From NCBI GenBank assembly GCA_017379935.1, contig JAFNVC010000010.1:62001-126000 (forward strand): a DNA stretch of 64,000 bases, read 5' to 3'. This stretch comes from Clostridia bacterium. Its GTDB lineage: Bacteria > Bacillota > Clostridia > Oscillospirales > Acutalibacteraceae. The translations under genes were made by a program, and so were the position numbers. Positions 32,910-40,891 of this stretch are shown here, piece after piece; position 1 is the first letter of the stretch; each line of letters opens with the position of its first letter. Below the pieces are notes generated by a model, which did no database searches, was not told the DNA's origin, and was given only the letters and a program-made list of their open reading frames with translations.

Positions 32910-33341
32910 ATGATGACAGTTACAGAAAAGGCTGCATATCTTAAGGGCCTTGCAGAGATGGCACATCTCGACGCTGATAAGGACGAGGTTAAGCTCATCA
33001 AGGCTATGGTAGACACTATCGAGGAAATGGCTCTCACAATCGCTGATCTTGAGGACGAAATCGCAATGCTCGAAGAGCTTGTTGACGAAATCGACGAGGA
33101 TCTCGGCGATGTTGAGGAGTATGTTTTCGACGAGGACGATTGCGACTGCGATTGCTGCGATGATGATTGCGATTGCTGCTGCGATGACGACTACGTTGAG
33201 GTTGAGTGTCCTGCTTGCGGCGAGATCATCTGTCTTGATGACAGCATTCTCGACGAGGATTCAATCCTTTGCCCCGCTTGCGGCGAGACACTTGAGTTTG
33301 AGTTCGATTGCGACTGCGACTGCGATTGCGACGAGGACTGA
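32910..33341 (+). CDS. Helical-N-terminal, zinc-ribbon protein with Cys-Asp repeat tracts (CD1247-like)
   Basis: A 143-residue cytoplasmic acidic protein. Residues 1-70 form a helical, coiled-coil-like domain (YLKGLAEMAHLDADKDE, then LEDEIAMLEELVDEIDEDL) that matches what I recall of the CD1247 N-terminal domain found beside efp in clostridia. Then come a tract at 76-94 with eight Cys interleaved with Asp, a zinc ribbon with C100, C103, C121 and C124 (CPAC...CPAC), and a tail at 133-143 alternating D and C. Sixteen or more cysteines in under 70 residues suggest metal or iron-sulfur binding. AAAGGA lies 10 nt before ATG 32910. Function unknown. Confidence 0.78.
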   Translation: MMTVTEKAAYLKGLAEMAHLDADKDEVKLIKAMVDTIEEMALTIADLEDEIAMLEELVDEIDEDLGDVEEYVFDEDDCDCDCCDDDCDCCCDDDYVEVECPACGEIICLDDSILDEDSILCPACGETLEFEFDCDCDCDCDED

Positions 33342-33355
33342 TTTTAAAAAATTGG

Positions 33356-33382
33356 GGGCAACCGTTCGGTTGCCCTTTTTTA
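33356..33382 (+). terminator. Terminator after the Cys/Asp-rich gene
   Basis: Stem GGGCAACC (33356-33363) / GGTTGCCC (33368-33375), then six Ts; it lies 14 nt upstream of the NUDIX start. Confidence 0.88.
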
Positions 33383-33396
33383 TTGGAGTGAACACG

Positions 33397-33942
33397 ATGA
33401 ATCTTGATGAAAAAATCGTTAAGAAAAATTATATATATAACGGAAGAATAATCAATGTCCGCCGTGACGATGCCGAGCTCCCCAACGGCAAGCCGTGCAT
33501 CCGCGAGGTTGTCGAGCATCCGGGCGGAGTCTGCGTTGCGGCTCTCACGGATGAAAACGAGCTTCTTTTCGTGCGCCAGTTCCGCTATCCTTATATGGAG
33601 GTTATCGCGGAATTGCCTGCAGGCAAGCTCGAAATCGGTGAGGATCCCTTCGAGAGCGGTAAGCGCGAGCTTGAGGAGGAGACGGGATGTGTTGCAAAAA
33701 CCTACCGCGATCTCGGCAAGTTTTATCCCACTCCGGGATATTGCGGCGAGATTATCCACCTCTATGCCGCAAAGGACCTTGAATTCACAAAACAGAACCT
33801 TGATGAGGATGAATTTCTCAATGTAGAGAGAATTCCGCTCGATAAGGCGGTTGAAATGGTGCTCAATAACGAGCTTCGCGACGGCAAAACTCAGGCGGCG
33901 GTGCTCAAGGTCAAGATGCTTCGCGATAAGGGGTTGTGGTGA
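33397..33942 (+). CDS. ADP-ribose pyrophosphatase (NUDIX hydrolase)
   Basis: A 181-residue NUDIX hydrolase of the ADP-ribose diphosphatase type, splitting ADP-ribose to AMP and ribose-5-phosphate. The Nudix box (76-98) fits GX5EX7REUXEEXGU exactly: G76, E82, R90-E91, E94-E95 and G97. The upstream strand VRQFRYPYMEVIAELPAGK is the subfamily signature. GGAGTGA precedes ATG 33397 by 6 nt. Its stop overlaps the maf start by 1 nt (TGATG), so the two are translationally coupled. Confidence 0.92.
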   Translation: MNLDEKIVKKNYIYNGRIINVRRDDAELPNGKPCIREVVEHPGGVCVAALTDENELLFVRQFRYPYMEVIAELPAGKLEIGEDPFESGKRELEEETGCVAKTYRDLGKFYPTPGYCGEIIHLYAAKDLEFTKQNLDEDEFLNVERIPLDKAVEMVLNNELRDGKTQAAVLKVKMLRDKGLW

Positions 33943-34496
33943 TGGCAGAGATTATACTTGCTTCCGCTTCTCCGCGCAGACGCGAGCTTCTTGCGCTTGC
34001 GGGTGTTGATTTTACCGTTAAGGTTGCCGATGTTGAGGAGATAATCCCGGAAAACGCAAGTCCTGACGAGGTGGTAAAATCCCTCGCGATGCAGAAGGCA
34101 CAGGCTGTCGCAAAGGATAATCCCGACAGCATCGTTATCGGCTCGGATACAGTTGTTGCACTCGGCAACACTATCCTCGGCAAGCCGAAGGATGAGGAAA
34201 ATGCGGTGGAAATGCTGAAAATGCTTTCGGGCAGAAGCCATACGGTCTATACGGGTGTTGCACTTGTTCACGGCGAAAAAACCGCGAATTTCTGCGAAGC
34301 GACTCAGGTTGTTTTCCACACGCTTGACGAAAGAGAAATCTGCGATTACGTTGCAACGAAGGAGCCTATGGATAAAGCGGGCGCATACGGCATTCAGGGA
34401 AAGGGCTGTGTGCTTGTTGAAAAAATCGTCGGCGATTATTTCAATGTTGTAGGACTTCCCGTATCAAGACTTTACAGAGAATTGAAGAAATTTTAA
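33942..34496 (+). CDS. maf: Maf family nucleotide pyrophosphatase
   Basis: A 184-residue enzyme that hydrolyses non-canonical or excess nucleoside triphosphates (house-cleaning) and has been tied to division arrest. Signatures: ILASASPRRRELL (5-17), GSDTVV near 67 and KPKDEENAVEMLKMLSGR near 80. ATG 33942 overlaps the NUDIX stop; AAGGGG lies 7 nt upstream. Ends at a bidirectional terminator. Confidence 0.95.
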   Translation: MAEIILASASPRRRELLALAGVDFTVKVADVEEIIPENASPDEVVKSLAMQKAQAVAKDNPDSIVIGSDTVVALGNTILGKPKDEENAVEMLKMLSGRSHTVYTGVALVHGEKTANFCEATQVVFHTLDEREICDYVATKEPMDKAGAYGIQGKGCVLVEKIVGDYFNVVGLPVSRLYRELKKF

Positions 34497-34498
34497 AA

Positions 34499-34535
34499 AA
34501 GAGCGTTGAGATTGTCTCAACGCTCTTCGTTTATT
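34499..34535. terminator. Bidirectional terminator between maf and the phosphatase gene
   Basis: Thirteen-bp perfect stem AAGAGCGTTGAGA (34499-34511) / TCTCAACGCTCTT (34515-34527), with A run left and T-rich right. The phosphatase stop codon lies within it. Confidence 0.92.
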
Positions 34536-34987
34536 TTTGCGAGAAGTCCCTCACAGCCTGCGAGCACGTCGCGGTAGGTGACGTCAAAGCACCGTGTATA
34601 CCACGGGTCGGCAACGTCGCCGCCCTTGATTGTGTAATCCATAAGCTTGCGGATTTTGCCGTCGGGGTCGCCGCCGAGGATGCGGTGCATATTGCGTATG
34701 TTCATACTGTCCATTCCGATGAACAGGTCGTATTTGTCATAGTCGAAGGGACTCAGCTGAACGGCACGCTTGCCCTCGCACGAAATGCCGTGCCTTGCAA
34801 GCTCCGCCTTTGCGGGAGGATAAACGGGATTGCCGATGCCGTCCCATATTTCCTCCGTGCTTGTGGCAGAGGATTTAATCAAGAAATCATTTTCTCTGCC
34901 CTGTTTTTTCGCAAGGTCTTTTAATATAAATTCCGCCATCGGCGAACGACAGATGTTGCCGTGACAAACGAACATTATTTTTGTCAT
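34517..34987 (-). CDS. Low molecular weight protein-tyrosine phosphatase
   Basis: A 156-residue cytoplasmic phosphatase. The P-loop is C8-x5-R14 in VCHGNICRSPMAE and the general acid is D127 in VADPWYT, so the catalytic set is complete. Members dephosphorylate tyrosine or arginine residues; an Ile rather than Thr at the P-loop position before C-R (NICRS) is typical of tyrosine-specific forms. AGGAGT lies 7 nt before the ATG at 34987. Convergent with maf. An inverted repeat before its start belongs to the upstream M18 peptidase gene. Confidence 0.92.
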   Translation of the reverse strand: MTKIMFVCHGNICRSPMAEFILKDLAKKQGRENDFLIKSSATSTEEIWDGIGNPVYPPAKAELARHGISCEGKRAVQLSPFDYDKYDLFIGMDSMNIRNMHRILGGDPDGKIRKLMDYTIKGGDVADPWYTRCFDVTYRDVLAGCEGLLAKINEER

Positions 34988-35002
34988 AATTTACTCCTGT
35001 TT

Positions 35003-35036
35003 AAAAGCGAGCAACGGTTTTCCGTCGCTCGCTTTT
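35003..35036 (-). terminator. Terminator of the M18 aminopeptidase gene
   Basis: Minus strand AAAAGCGAGC / GCTCGCTTTT (35036-35027 with 35012-35003), inner ACGG/CCGT across one mismatch, then TTTAAAC. Confidence 0.8.
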
Positions 35037-35041
35037 TTACT

Positions 35042-36448
35042 TTATGCCTTAAAGAATGCGGAAACTGCCTTGTTTGTCATATAAACGTCGAGCTTTGATA
35101 CGACCTCATAAGGTGCGTGCATTGAAAGCACGGGTACGCCGACGTCGACAACGTCAATATCAAGGTTTGCAACATACTTGGCAACTGTACCGCCGCCGCC
35201 TGCATCAACTGCGCCGAGCTCGCCCATCTGCCAGCATACGTCCGCATTGTTGAAAATTCTCGTAACCTCGCCGACGAATTCTGCGCTTGCGTCGGATGTG
35301 CCGCCCTTACCGCCTGAACCCGTGTACTTTGTTACAACGATGCCCTTGTTGATATAAGCGGAGTTCTGCGGTTCAAAGGGTGAGGGGAATGTCGGGTCGA
35401 ATGCGGCGTTAACGTCAGCGGAAAGGCACTTTGATTTTGAAAGCGCATCTCTGCCCATAAGACCCTCCATTCTTGCAAGGTCAGCGATGAAATAGCGCAG
35501 ATATGATGACTGAAGACCCGTGTTACCGTCGGAGCCTGTCTCCTCCTTGTCTGCAAAAACAGCAACCGCCGTATGCTCGGGAGCCTCTTCAAGGTCGAGA
35601 ATAGCCATAAGCTCGGGGTATGCGCAGACACGGTCGTCGTGGCCGTAGCCGCCGATGAGACTGCGGTCAAAGCCGATATCATTGACCTTCGCTGCGGGTA
35701 CCATTTCAAGCTCTGCCGTGAGGAAATCCTCCTCGACGATGCCGTATTTGTCGTTGAGCATTTTGAGAATATTGAGCTTTACAAGCTCGCTGCCTGAATC
35801 AGCCTTGAACGGGAGTGAGCCGACAACAACGTTGAGCTCCTCGCCCTTGATACCCTGACCGAGCTTTCTTTCGCTCTGCTCACGTGCAAGGTGGGGGAGA
35901 AGGTCAGTGATGATGAACTGAGGCTCGCCCTCTTTTTCGCCGATGTTGATATCGATTTCCGTGCCGTCCTTACGAACGATTACGCCGTGCATTGAAAGAG
36001 GAACTGTCGGCCACTGATACTTACGGATTCCGCCGTAATAGTGGGTCTTGAAAAGAGCAATTTCGTTTGACTCATAAAGCGGGTTCGGCTTAAGGTCAAC
36101 TCTCGGGGAGTCGATATGTGCCGCCGCGATGTGCGCGCCCTCGCCGATGCTCTTTTTGCCGATTACCGCAAGGATAACCGCCTTTTTGCGGTTGAGGTAG
36201 TAAACCTTATCGCCTGCATTGTACTTCGCAAATTTATCAAATTCAACGAAGCCTCTTTTTTTAGCCTCTTCAACGATAGCCGCCGCAACCTCGCGCTCGG
36301 TCTTGTTATCGTTGAGGAATTTTTTGTAGCCCTCTGCAAAATCCATAGCCTTCTGCATTTCTGCATCGTCAATAACCTTTGCGGCGTGCTTTTTGTTAAG
36401 GCAAAGCTTTTCCTGAAGAAGCTGAACCTCTGTCTTTTCTTCGCTCAT
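35042..36448 (-). CDS. M18 family aminopeptidase (aspartyl aminopeptidase type)
   Basis: A 468-residue dinuclear zinc peptidase that removes N-terminal acidic or neutral residues from peptides in the cytoplasm. Metal and catalytic motifs: AAHIDSPRVDLKP near 88-100, DKEETGSDG near 300-308, and SMHAPYEVVSKLD near 439-451 with the final histidine ligand. ATG 36448 is chosen because AGGAGG lies 9 nt upstream; an ATG six codons earlier overlaps that site. Single gene with its own terminator. Confidence 0.93.
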   Translation of the reverse strand: MSEEKTEVQLLQEKLCLNKKHAAKVIDDAEMQKAMDFAEGYKKFLNDNKTEREVAAAIVEEAKKRGFVEFDKFAKYNAGDKVYYLNRKKAVILAVIGKKSIGEGAHIAAAHIDSPRVDLKPNPLYESNEIALFKTHYYGGIRKYQWPTVPLSMHGVIVRKDGTEIDINIGEKEGEPQFIITDLLPHLAREQSERKLGQGIKGEELNVVVGSLPFKADSGSELVKLNILKMLNDKYGIVEEDFLTAELEMVPAAKVNDIGFDRSLIGGYGHDDRVCAYPELMAILDLEEAPEHTAVAVFADKEETGSDGNTGLQSSYLRYFIADLARMEGLMGRDALSKSKCLSADVNAAFDPTFPSPFEPQNSAYINKGIVVTKYTGSGGKGGTSDASAEFVGEVTRIFNNADVCWQMGELGAVDAGGGGTVAKYVANLDIDVVDVGVPVLSMHAPYEVVSKLDVYMTNKAVSAFFKA

Positions 36449-36528
36449 TTCGAGTCCTCCTGACATTTATTGATTAAAAAATATATTATATTCTGCTGTG
36501 CTTTGACAACTTACGCGACGGGTCGGGA

Positions 36529-38115
36529 TTATAATAAATTTAGCTCGTCGGCAAGAGTGTACGGCGCATAATTTCTGATGATAATATCAGCGCGCTCCTT
36601 ATAGTATTGCTCATCCTTCTGCGCTTTTATGCGGAGCATTGCGGCATCCTCGGTGAGTCCGTCGCGCTTGAGGATGCGCTCAAGGCGGATGTCCTCGGGA
36701 GCGGTGACGACAATCATTTTTGTACAATAGCGTCTGATGTCGCTGTCGAATATTGCCGCGGCATCAATAACGGCACCCTTATGGTCTGCAAAATTTTTCT
36801 TTATAAAATCAATCGACCATTTTGTAACGGCGGGATGAGTGATTGCGTTTAGCTTCTGTCTGTTTTCCTCGTTGGCGAAAGCCTTTTTCGCGAGTGCAGA
36901 GCGGATAAGCTCGCCGTTTTCGTCAAGGATATCCGAGCCGAAGAACTTTGCTAAATTTTCAAGCACGGGCGAACCCTTTTCGACAACCTCGCGCGCGGCA
37001 ACGTCGCCGTCAACGATGAGATAGCCCTTCTTTTCAAGCTCTTTGGCAACAGTGCTCTTGCCTGCGCCCGTCTGGCCTGTAAGACCGTAAATCACGGGCG
37101 GAGTCAGAATTTTGAATGCGGCGGCACGCAGAAGTCGGTTGTAAACACCGAGACCTACACCCTCGCTTGACGGTGCGCGGACGAAAACTCTCTTCGCGCC
37201 CTGCTCGTCAAAGCTGCGAAGCTGTGCGAAAAGCAGATGTGCCTGCGCCTCGGGATCTGATTCGTCACCAAAGGGAAGGGACGGGATCGGAAGGTCCGCT
37301 TCTTCGCCGTTGAAGCAGAGTGCCATATCGCCCTGCTGCATATCGCTGTCGACGAGGAACTTGAAGCTTTCGAGGCTTCCCTCAACTATATATACTTGAG
37401 CCTTAGGAGAATAATGCTTATATTTCATACCCGGTGAAGCGGGAGCAACACCGTCCTCGAGCTCAGAGATAACCGCGGGGTCAACCTCAACGTGACCGAG
37501 CACCCCTTCGAGCTGTTCAACCGTGATTCCGCCCGGACGAAGAAGCCTCGGCGGATTGGTTGCGAGCGTGATGACCGTCGATTCAATGCCGACGTCACAT
37601 TCACCGCCGTCTACGACAGCGTTGATTTTGCCGTCAAGGTCGTGCAGAACGTGCTGTGCCGTTGTCGGACTCGGTGAGCCCGAGGAATTTGCCGACGGTG
37701 CGGCAAGCGGACAGCCCGCAAGCTCAATAATTTTTCTTGCAATCGGGTGTGACGGCATACGAACGGCAACTGTTTCGAGTCTCGGCGCAACCTCGCGCGG
37801 AACGAGGTCGGATTTCGGAAGAATCATCGTCAGCGGTCCCGGCCAGAATGCATCGGCAAGCGCTCTTGCACTCTCGGGGAAATCTGTGACGAGCGGATGA
37901 ATTTCATCTATCGACGAGATGTGAACAATCATCGGGTTATCCGTCGGTCTACCCTTCGCTTCATATACGCGGGTGACTGCATCGCCGTTATACGCGTTGG
38001 CGGCAAGACCGTAAACGGTTTCGGTCGGAATTGCGACAAGTCCGCCGTCCTTTAATATCTGTGCGGCCTCGAGAAGCTCGTTTTCGTCGCACTTTTCATA
38101 GAATTTCGTAATCAA
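36529..38115 (-). CDS. Fusion: threonylcarbamoyl-AMP synthase (TsaC/Sua5) + dephospho-CoA kinase (CoaE)
   Basis: A 528-residue single reading frame. Residues 1-330 form a full Sua5-type protein: YrdC-fold core with PTETVYGLAANA (30-41), KGRPTDNPMIVHI, and SANSSGSPSPT, then a Sua5 linker and C-terminal domain (SPGMKYKHYSPKAQVYIVEG). It makes threonylcarbamoyl-AMP for t6A37 of ANN-decoding tRNAs. From about 339 a CoaE domain follows: P-loop GQTGAGKST (347-355), then DGDVAAREVV and ITHPAV, which phosphorylates dephospho-CoA in the last step of CoA synthesis. No frameshift or stop separates them. It follows prfA by 15 nt in the DUF951-prfA operon. Confidence 0.93.
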   Translation of the reverse strand: MITKFYEKCDENELLEAAQILKDGGLVAIPTETVYGLAANAYNGDAVTRVYEAKGRPTDNPMIVHISSIDEIHPLVTDFPESARALADAFWPGPLTMILPKSDLVPREVAPRLETVAVRMPSHPIARKIIELAGCPLAAPSANSSGSPSPTTAQHVLHDLDGKINAVVDGGECDVGIESTVITLATNPPRLLRPGGITVEQLEGVLGHVEVDPAVISELEDGVAPASPGMKYKHYSPKAQVYIVEGSLESFKFLVDSDMQQGDMALCFNGEEADLPIPSLPFGDESDPEAQAHLLFAQLRSFDEQGAKRVFVRAPSSEGVGLGVYNRLLRAAAFKILTPPVIYGLTGQTGAGKSTVAKELEKKGYLIVDGDVAAREVVEKGSPVLENLAKFFGSDILDENGELIRSALAKKAFANEENRQKLNAITHPAVTKWSIDFIKKNFADHKGAVIDAAAIFDSDIRRYCTKMIVVTAPEDIRLERILKRDGLTEDAAMLRIKAQKDEQYYKERADIIIRNYAPYTLADELNLL

Positions 38116-38130
38116 AAAATCACCTCGGAA

Positions 38131-39198
38131 TTATTCCGATTTCAGCTTCTCAGCGGTGTCGGCGGTGATGAGAGCATCAATCACCTCGTCAAGGTCGCCG
38201 TTGAGAATAGCCTCTAATTTGTATAAAGTAAGTCCGATTCTGTGGTCGCTGACGCGGCCCTGCGGATAGTTGTAGGTGCGGATGCGCTCGCTTCGGTCAC
38301 CTGTACCGACCTGCGATTTGCGCTCGCCCGCAATTTCCTTGTTCTGCTTTTCGCGCTCAGCCTCAAGAATACGGGAACGGAGAATTTTCATCGCCTTGTC
38401 CTTGTTCTTGTGCTGGCTTCGCTCGTCCTGACACTCAACGATTGTTCCTGTCGGAATATGAGTGATACGGATTGCGGATTCGGTTTTGTTGATATGCTGA
38501 CCGCCCGCACCGCTTGAACGGAAGGTATCTATCTGAAGGTCGGCGGGGTTGATTTCGATGTCAACGTCCTGCGCCTCGGGAAGAACGGCAACCGTAACGG
38601 TGGAGGTGTGGATTCGTCCCTGCGATTCCGTTTCGGGAACGCGCTGAACACGGTGAACGCCGCTTTCGAATTTGAAGCGCGAATATGCGCCGTCACCGCT
38701 TATCATAAAGCTGACTTCCTTAAAGCCGCCGAGCTCCGTCGGGTTTGCGCTCAGGATTTCGGGCTTCCAGCCTCTTGTCTCGGCATACATCGAGTACATT
38801 CTGAAAAGTGAGTTTGCAAAAAGTGCAGATTCCTCACCGCCCGCACCGCCGCGGATTTCGATGATAACGTTGCGGTCATCGTTGGGGTCGCGCGGAAGAA
38901 GCAGAATTTTCAGCTCCTCGCCGATAACCTCGGCCTGAGACTTGGAATCCTCGAGCTGTTCGAGCACCATTTCGCGGAAATCCTTGTCAAGTCCGCCCTC
39001 GTCAAGAAGCATTTTCGCCTCCTCGAGGTCGGCAACAACCTTTTTATATTCACGGTATTTTTCAACTATCGGTGTAAGATGCTTGACGTCCTGCATCAGC
39101 TTGCGGTATTTCTCCATATCCGACACGACGTCGGGGTCGCAAAGCTGTGCGTTGATGTCCTCAAACTTTTCTTCAACCGATTTTAATTTATCAAGCAT
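38131..39198 (-). CDS. prfA: Peptide chain release factor 1
   Basis: A 355-residue class I release factor that reads UAA and UAG and triggers peptide release. The GGQ motif is at 232-234 ([15 protein letters not shown]) and the codon-reading PxT motif is P-E-T at 188-190, which marks RF1 rather than RF2. Length is normal. GGAGG lies 6 nt before the ATG at 39198. Co-transcribed with the DUF951 gene (15 nt upstream) and the Sua5-CoaE fusion downstream; the link of RF1 with Sua5 is a common clostridial arrangement. Confidence 0.96.
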   Translation of the reverse strand: MLDKLKSVEEKFEDINAQLCDPDVVSDMEKYRKLMQDVKHLTPIVEKYREYKKVVADLEEAKMLLDEGGLDKDFREMVLEQLEDSKSQAEVIGEELKILLLPRDPNDDRNVIIEIRGGAGGEESALFANSLFRMYSMYAETRGWKPEILSANPTELGGFKEVSFMISGDGAYSRFKFESGVHRVQRVPETESQGRIHTSTVTVAVLPEAQDVDIEINPADLQIDTFRSSGAGGQHINKTESAIRITHIPTGTIVECQDERSQHKNKDKAMKILRSRILEAEREKQNKEIAGERKSQVGTGDRSERIRTYNYPQGRVSDHRIGLTLYKLEAILNGDLDEVIDALITADTAEKLKSE

Positions 39199-39213
39199 AA
39201 AATCCTCCGGATG

Positions 39214-39414
39214 TTATATCTTTTTAATTTCCTCGTCCCCGCGGAGGATTTTACGGATGTTTTTCTCTGCCTTGACACGCGGCACCATAACCTCGTGACC
39301 GCATTTTTCGCACTTGATTTTAAAATCCATTCCCGAGCGTAATACATCAAAGGTATTACAGCCGCACGGATGATTTTTCTTCATAACGAGCTTGTCGCCG
39401 ACACGGACATCCAT
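39214..39414 (-). CDS. DUF951 family small protein
   Basis: A 66-residue protein matching DUF951: VRVGDKLVMKKNHPCGCNTF at the start, IKCEKCGHEVMVPR in the middle and KNIRKIL near the end. Cysteines at 17, 19 and in CEKC suggest a small zinc-binding, SH3-like fold. Function unknown in the family. AGGAGGG lies 6 nt before its ATG at 39414. First gene of the operon with prfA and the Sua5-CoaE fusion. Confidence 0.88.
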   Translation of the reverse strand: MDVRVGDKLVMKKNHPCGCNTFDVLRSGMDFKIKCEKCGHEVMVPRVKAEKNIRKILRGDEEIKKI

Positions 39415-39436
39415 TATTATCCCTCCTGTTTTAAAA

Positions 39437-39486
39437 TGACATTTCTGTCAATTTTATATTATATCACATCATTTCGCAAAGGGCAA
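39437..39486 (-). promoter_or_regulatory. Promoter and dyad of the DUF951-prfA operon
   Basis: Minus strand TTGCCC (39486-39481), 17-nt spacer, TATAAT (39463-39458). TGACA/TGTCA (39437-39441 and 39446-39450) form a perfect dyad just downstream, near the transcription start, where a repressor could sit. Confidence 0.7.
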
Positions 39487-39558
39487 GAATCCGAAGCAGA
39501 AGATAAGTAAATTTTAATTTGTAGGGGAGTTTCATTTTAGAAGTGATTGGATTAAAGC

Positions 39559-39716
39559 GACGGCGCCCCTGAAAGGGGAGCTGTCGAACGAAGTGAGACT
39601 GAGGGAGTGTTGCGAAGCAACGAGATAAAACTGATATAAAGGGGGAAATTGCCCTTCGGGCAACCCCTCTGTCTGCTCCGCAGACATCTCCCCTTTCAGG
39701 GGCGACTGCTTCTGCG
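39559..39716. repeat. Long imperfect-palindrome dispersed repeat
   Basis: The outer arms GCCCCTGAAAGGGGAG and CTCCCCTTTCAGGGGC are near-perfect complements about 140 bp apart. Inside are small hairpins: GTTGCGAAGCAAC, TTGCCCTTCGGGCAA and GTCTGCTCCGCAGAC. No reading frame. Together with the GTAGGG lead at 39521 it fills most of the 431-bp gap between the DUF951 and S1 genes. Confidence 0.7.
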
Positions 39717-39783
39717 CACCAATTTAATTATAGCCAAAAACCTCGACAAACACCAACTTATCAAGCAAAGCCTGATTATATTT

Positions 39784-39812
39784 TTGTCATTAACAAATAA
39801 ATTTTTCATATA
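39784..39812 (+). promoter_or_regulatory. Possible promoter of the S1 protein gene
   Basis: TTGTCA (39784-39789), 17-nt spacer, CATATA (39807-39812); the -10 is weak. Confidence 0.4.
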
Positions 39813-39845
39813 TTTTAAGTAGAAAAACAAAGGTGGTAAAACAAT

Positions 39846-40769
39846 ATGCAAAAATTCAAGCCCGAGGGACAGCTCATCGGCACTCCCTCAAACCGCGCAA
39901 TCCTTTCCTCTCCCGCTTCGCTTCACGAGGCTTGCCTGACGGGCGAAACCGTCGAGGCACGCGCCCTGCTGTGCGACAAAAACCACGATCTGCGTGTTGA
40001 TCTCGGCTGTATGTACGGTGTGATTCCGCACGACGAGGGTGCCGTCGGCATCAGCGACGGCTCAGTCAGGGATATCGCGCTCATCTCGCGCGTTAACAAG
40101 CCCGTGATGTTCCATATTCTCGGCTTCCGCCGCGATATGAACGACAGGGAATACGCTGTTCTCAGCCGCCGTTCCGTTCAGCAGGACTGCATTGATAATT
40201 ATATTTCAAGGCTTCGGCCGGGTGATGTCGTCGAGGCGAAGGTTGCTCACATGGAAAGCTTCGGCGTTTTCCTCGATATCGGCGCAGGCATCAACGGTCT
40301 GCTTCCCATCGACAGCATTTCCGTCTCACGAATTCCGCATCCGTCCGTGCGCTTTCATATCGGTCAGATGATAAAGGTCATTGTCCGAAGTGTTGATGAC
40401 CTTGGCAGAATCACGTTTTCTCACAAGGAGCTGCTCGGCACGTGGGAGCAGAATGCGGGCGAATTTTCACCGGGCGAAACCGTGCCGGGAATCGTGCGCT
40501 CAATCGAGAATTACGGAATTTTCGTTGAACTGACACCAAATCTCGCGGGGCTTGCGGAATATTCCGAGGGCATTACGGCGGGCTGTCACGCGGGTGTGTA
40601 TATAAAAAGCATGCTGCCCGAGCGTATGAAGATAAAGCTTATCATCGTTGACGCCTTCGAGGCGGAATACCCCACACCGCCGATTAAATATTACACGGAA
40701 TCAGACCATATTGACCATTGGATTTATTCCCCCGTTCAGTGCTCAAAGGTGATTGAAAGCACCTTCTGA
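39846..40769 (+). CDS. S1-domain RNA-binding protein
   Basis: A 307-residue cytoplasmic protein with at least two S1 OB-fold domains: about 122-195 (RPGDVVEAKVAHMESFGVF) and about 208-275 (PGETVPGIVRSIENYGIFV). The N-terminal part (about 30-110) looks like a third, degenerate S1 repeat. It resembles the truncated ribosomal protein S1 homologues of Firmicutes, which are shorter than the six-repeat form and may bind mRNA. AAAGGTGG precedes ATG 39846 by about 8 nt. Single gene, with no clear terminator after it. Confidence 0.85.
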   Translation: MQKFKPEGQLIGTPSNRAILSSPASLHEACLTGETVEARALLCDKNHDLRVDLGCMYGVIPHDEGAVGISDGSVRDIALISRVNKPVMFHILGFRRDMNDREYAVLSRRSVQQDCIDNYISRLRPGDVVEAKVAHMESFGVFLDIGAGINGLLPIDSISVSRIPHPSVRFHIGQMIKVIVRSVDDLGRITFSHKELLGTWEQNAGEFSPGETVPGIVRSIENYGIFVELTPNLAGLAEYSEGITAGCHAGVYIKSMLPERMKIKLIIVDAFEAEYPTPPIKYYTESDHIDHWIYSPVQCSKVIESTF

Positions 40770-40801
40770 TATTTTTCTATCCGATATCCACAAATAATGA
40801 C

Positions 40802-40830
40802 TTGCATTTTAAGTAGTTTTGCGCTATAAT
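40802..40830 (+). promoter_or_regulatory. Promoter of the PHP protein operon
   Basis: TTGCAT (40802-40807), 17-nt spacer, TATAAT (40825-40830). Confidence 0.75.
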
Positions 40831-40891
40831 AGCATTAGGAAATTATCGGCAAAATTCATCCTTTTATGCAAAGTTGGGGGGATATTGAAAA

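Noticed and set aside
33145-33340. Short repeated GAT/GAC-TGC units resembling a repeat array
   Set aside because: They are in-frame codons for alternating Asp and Cys; there are no unique spacers, so this is not a CRISPR array.
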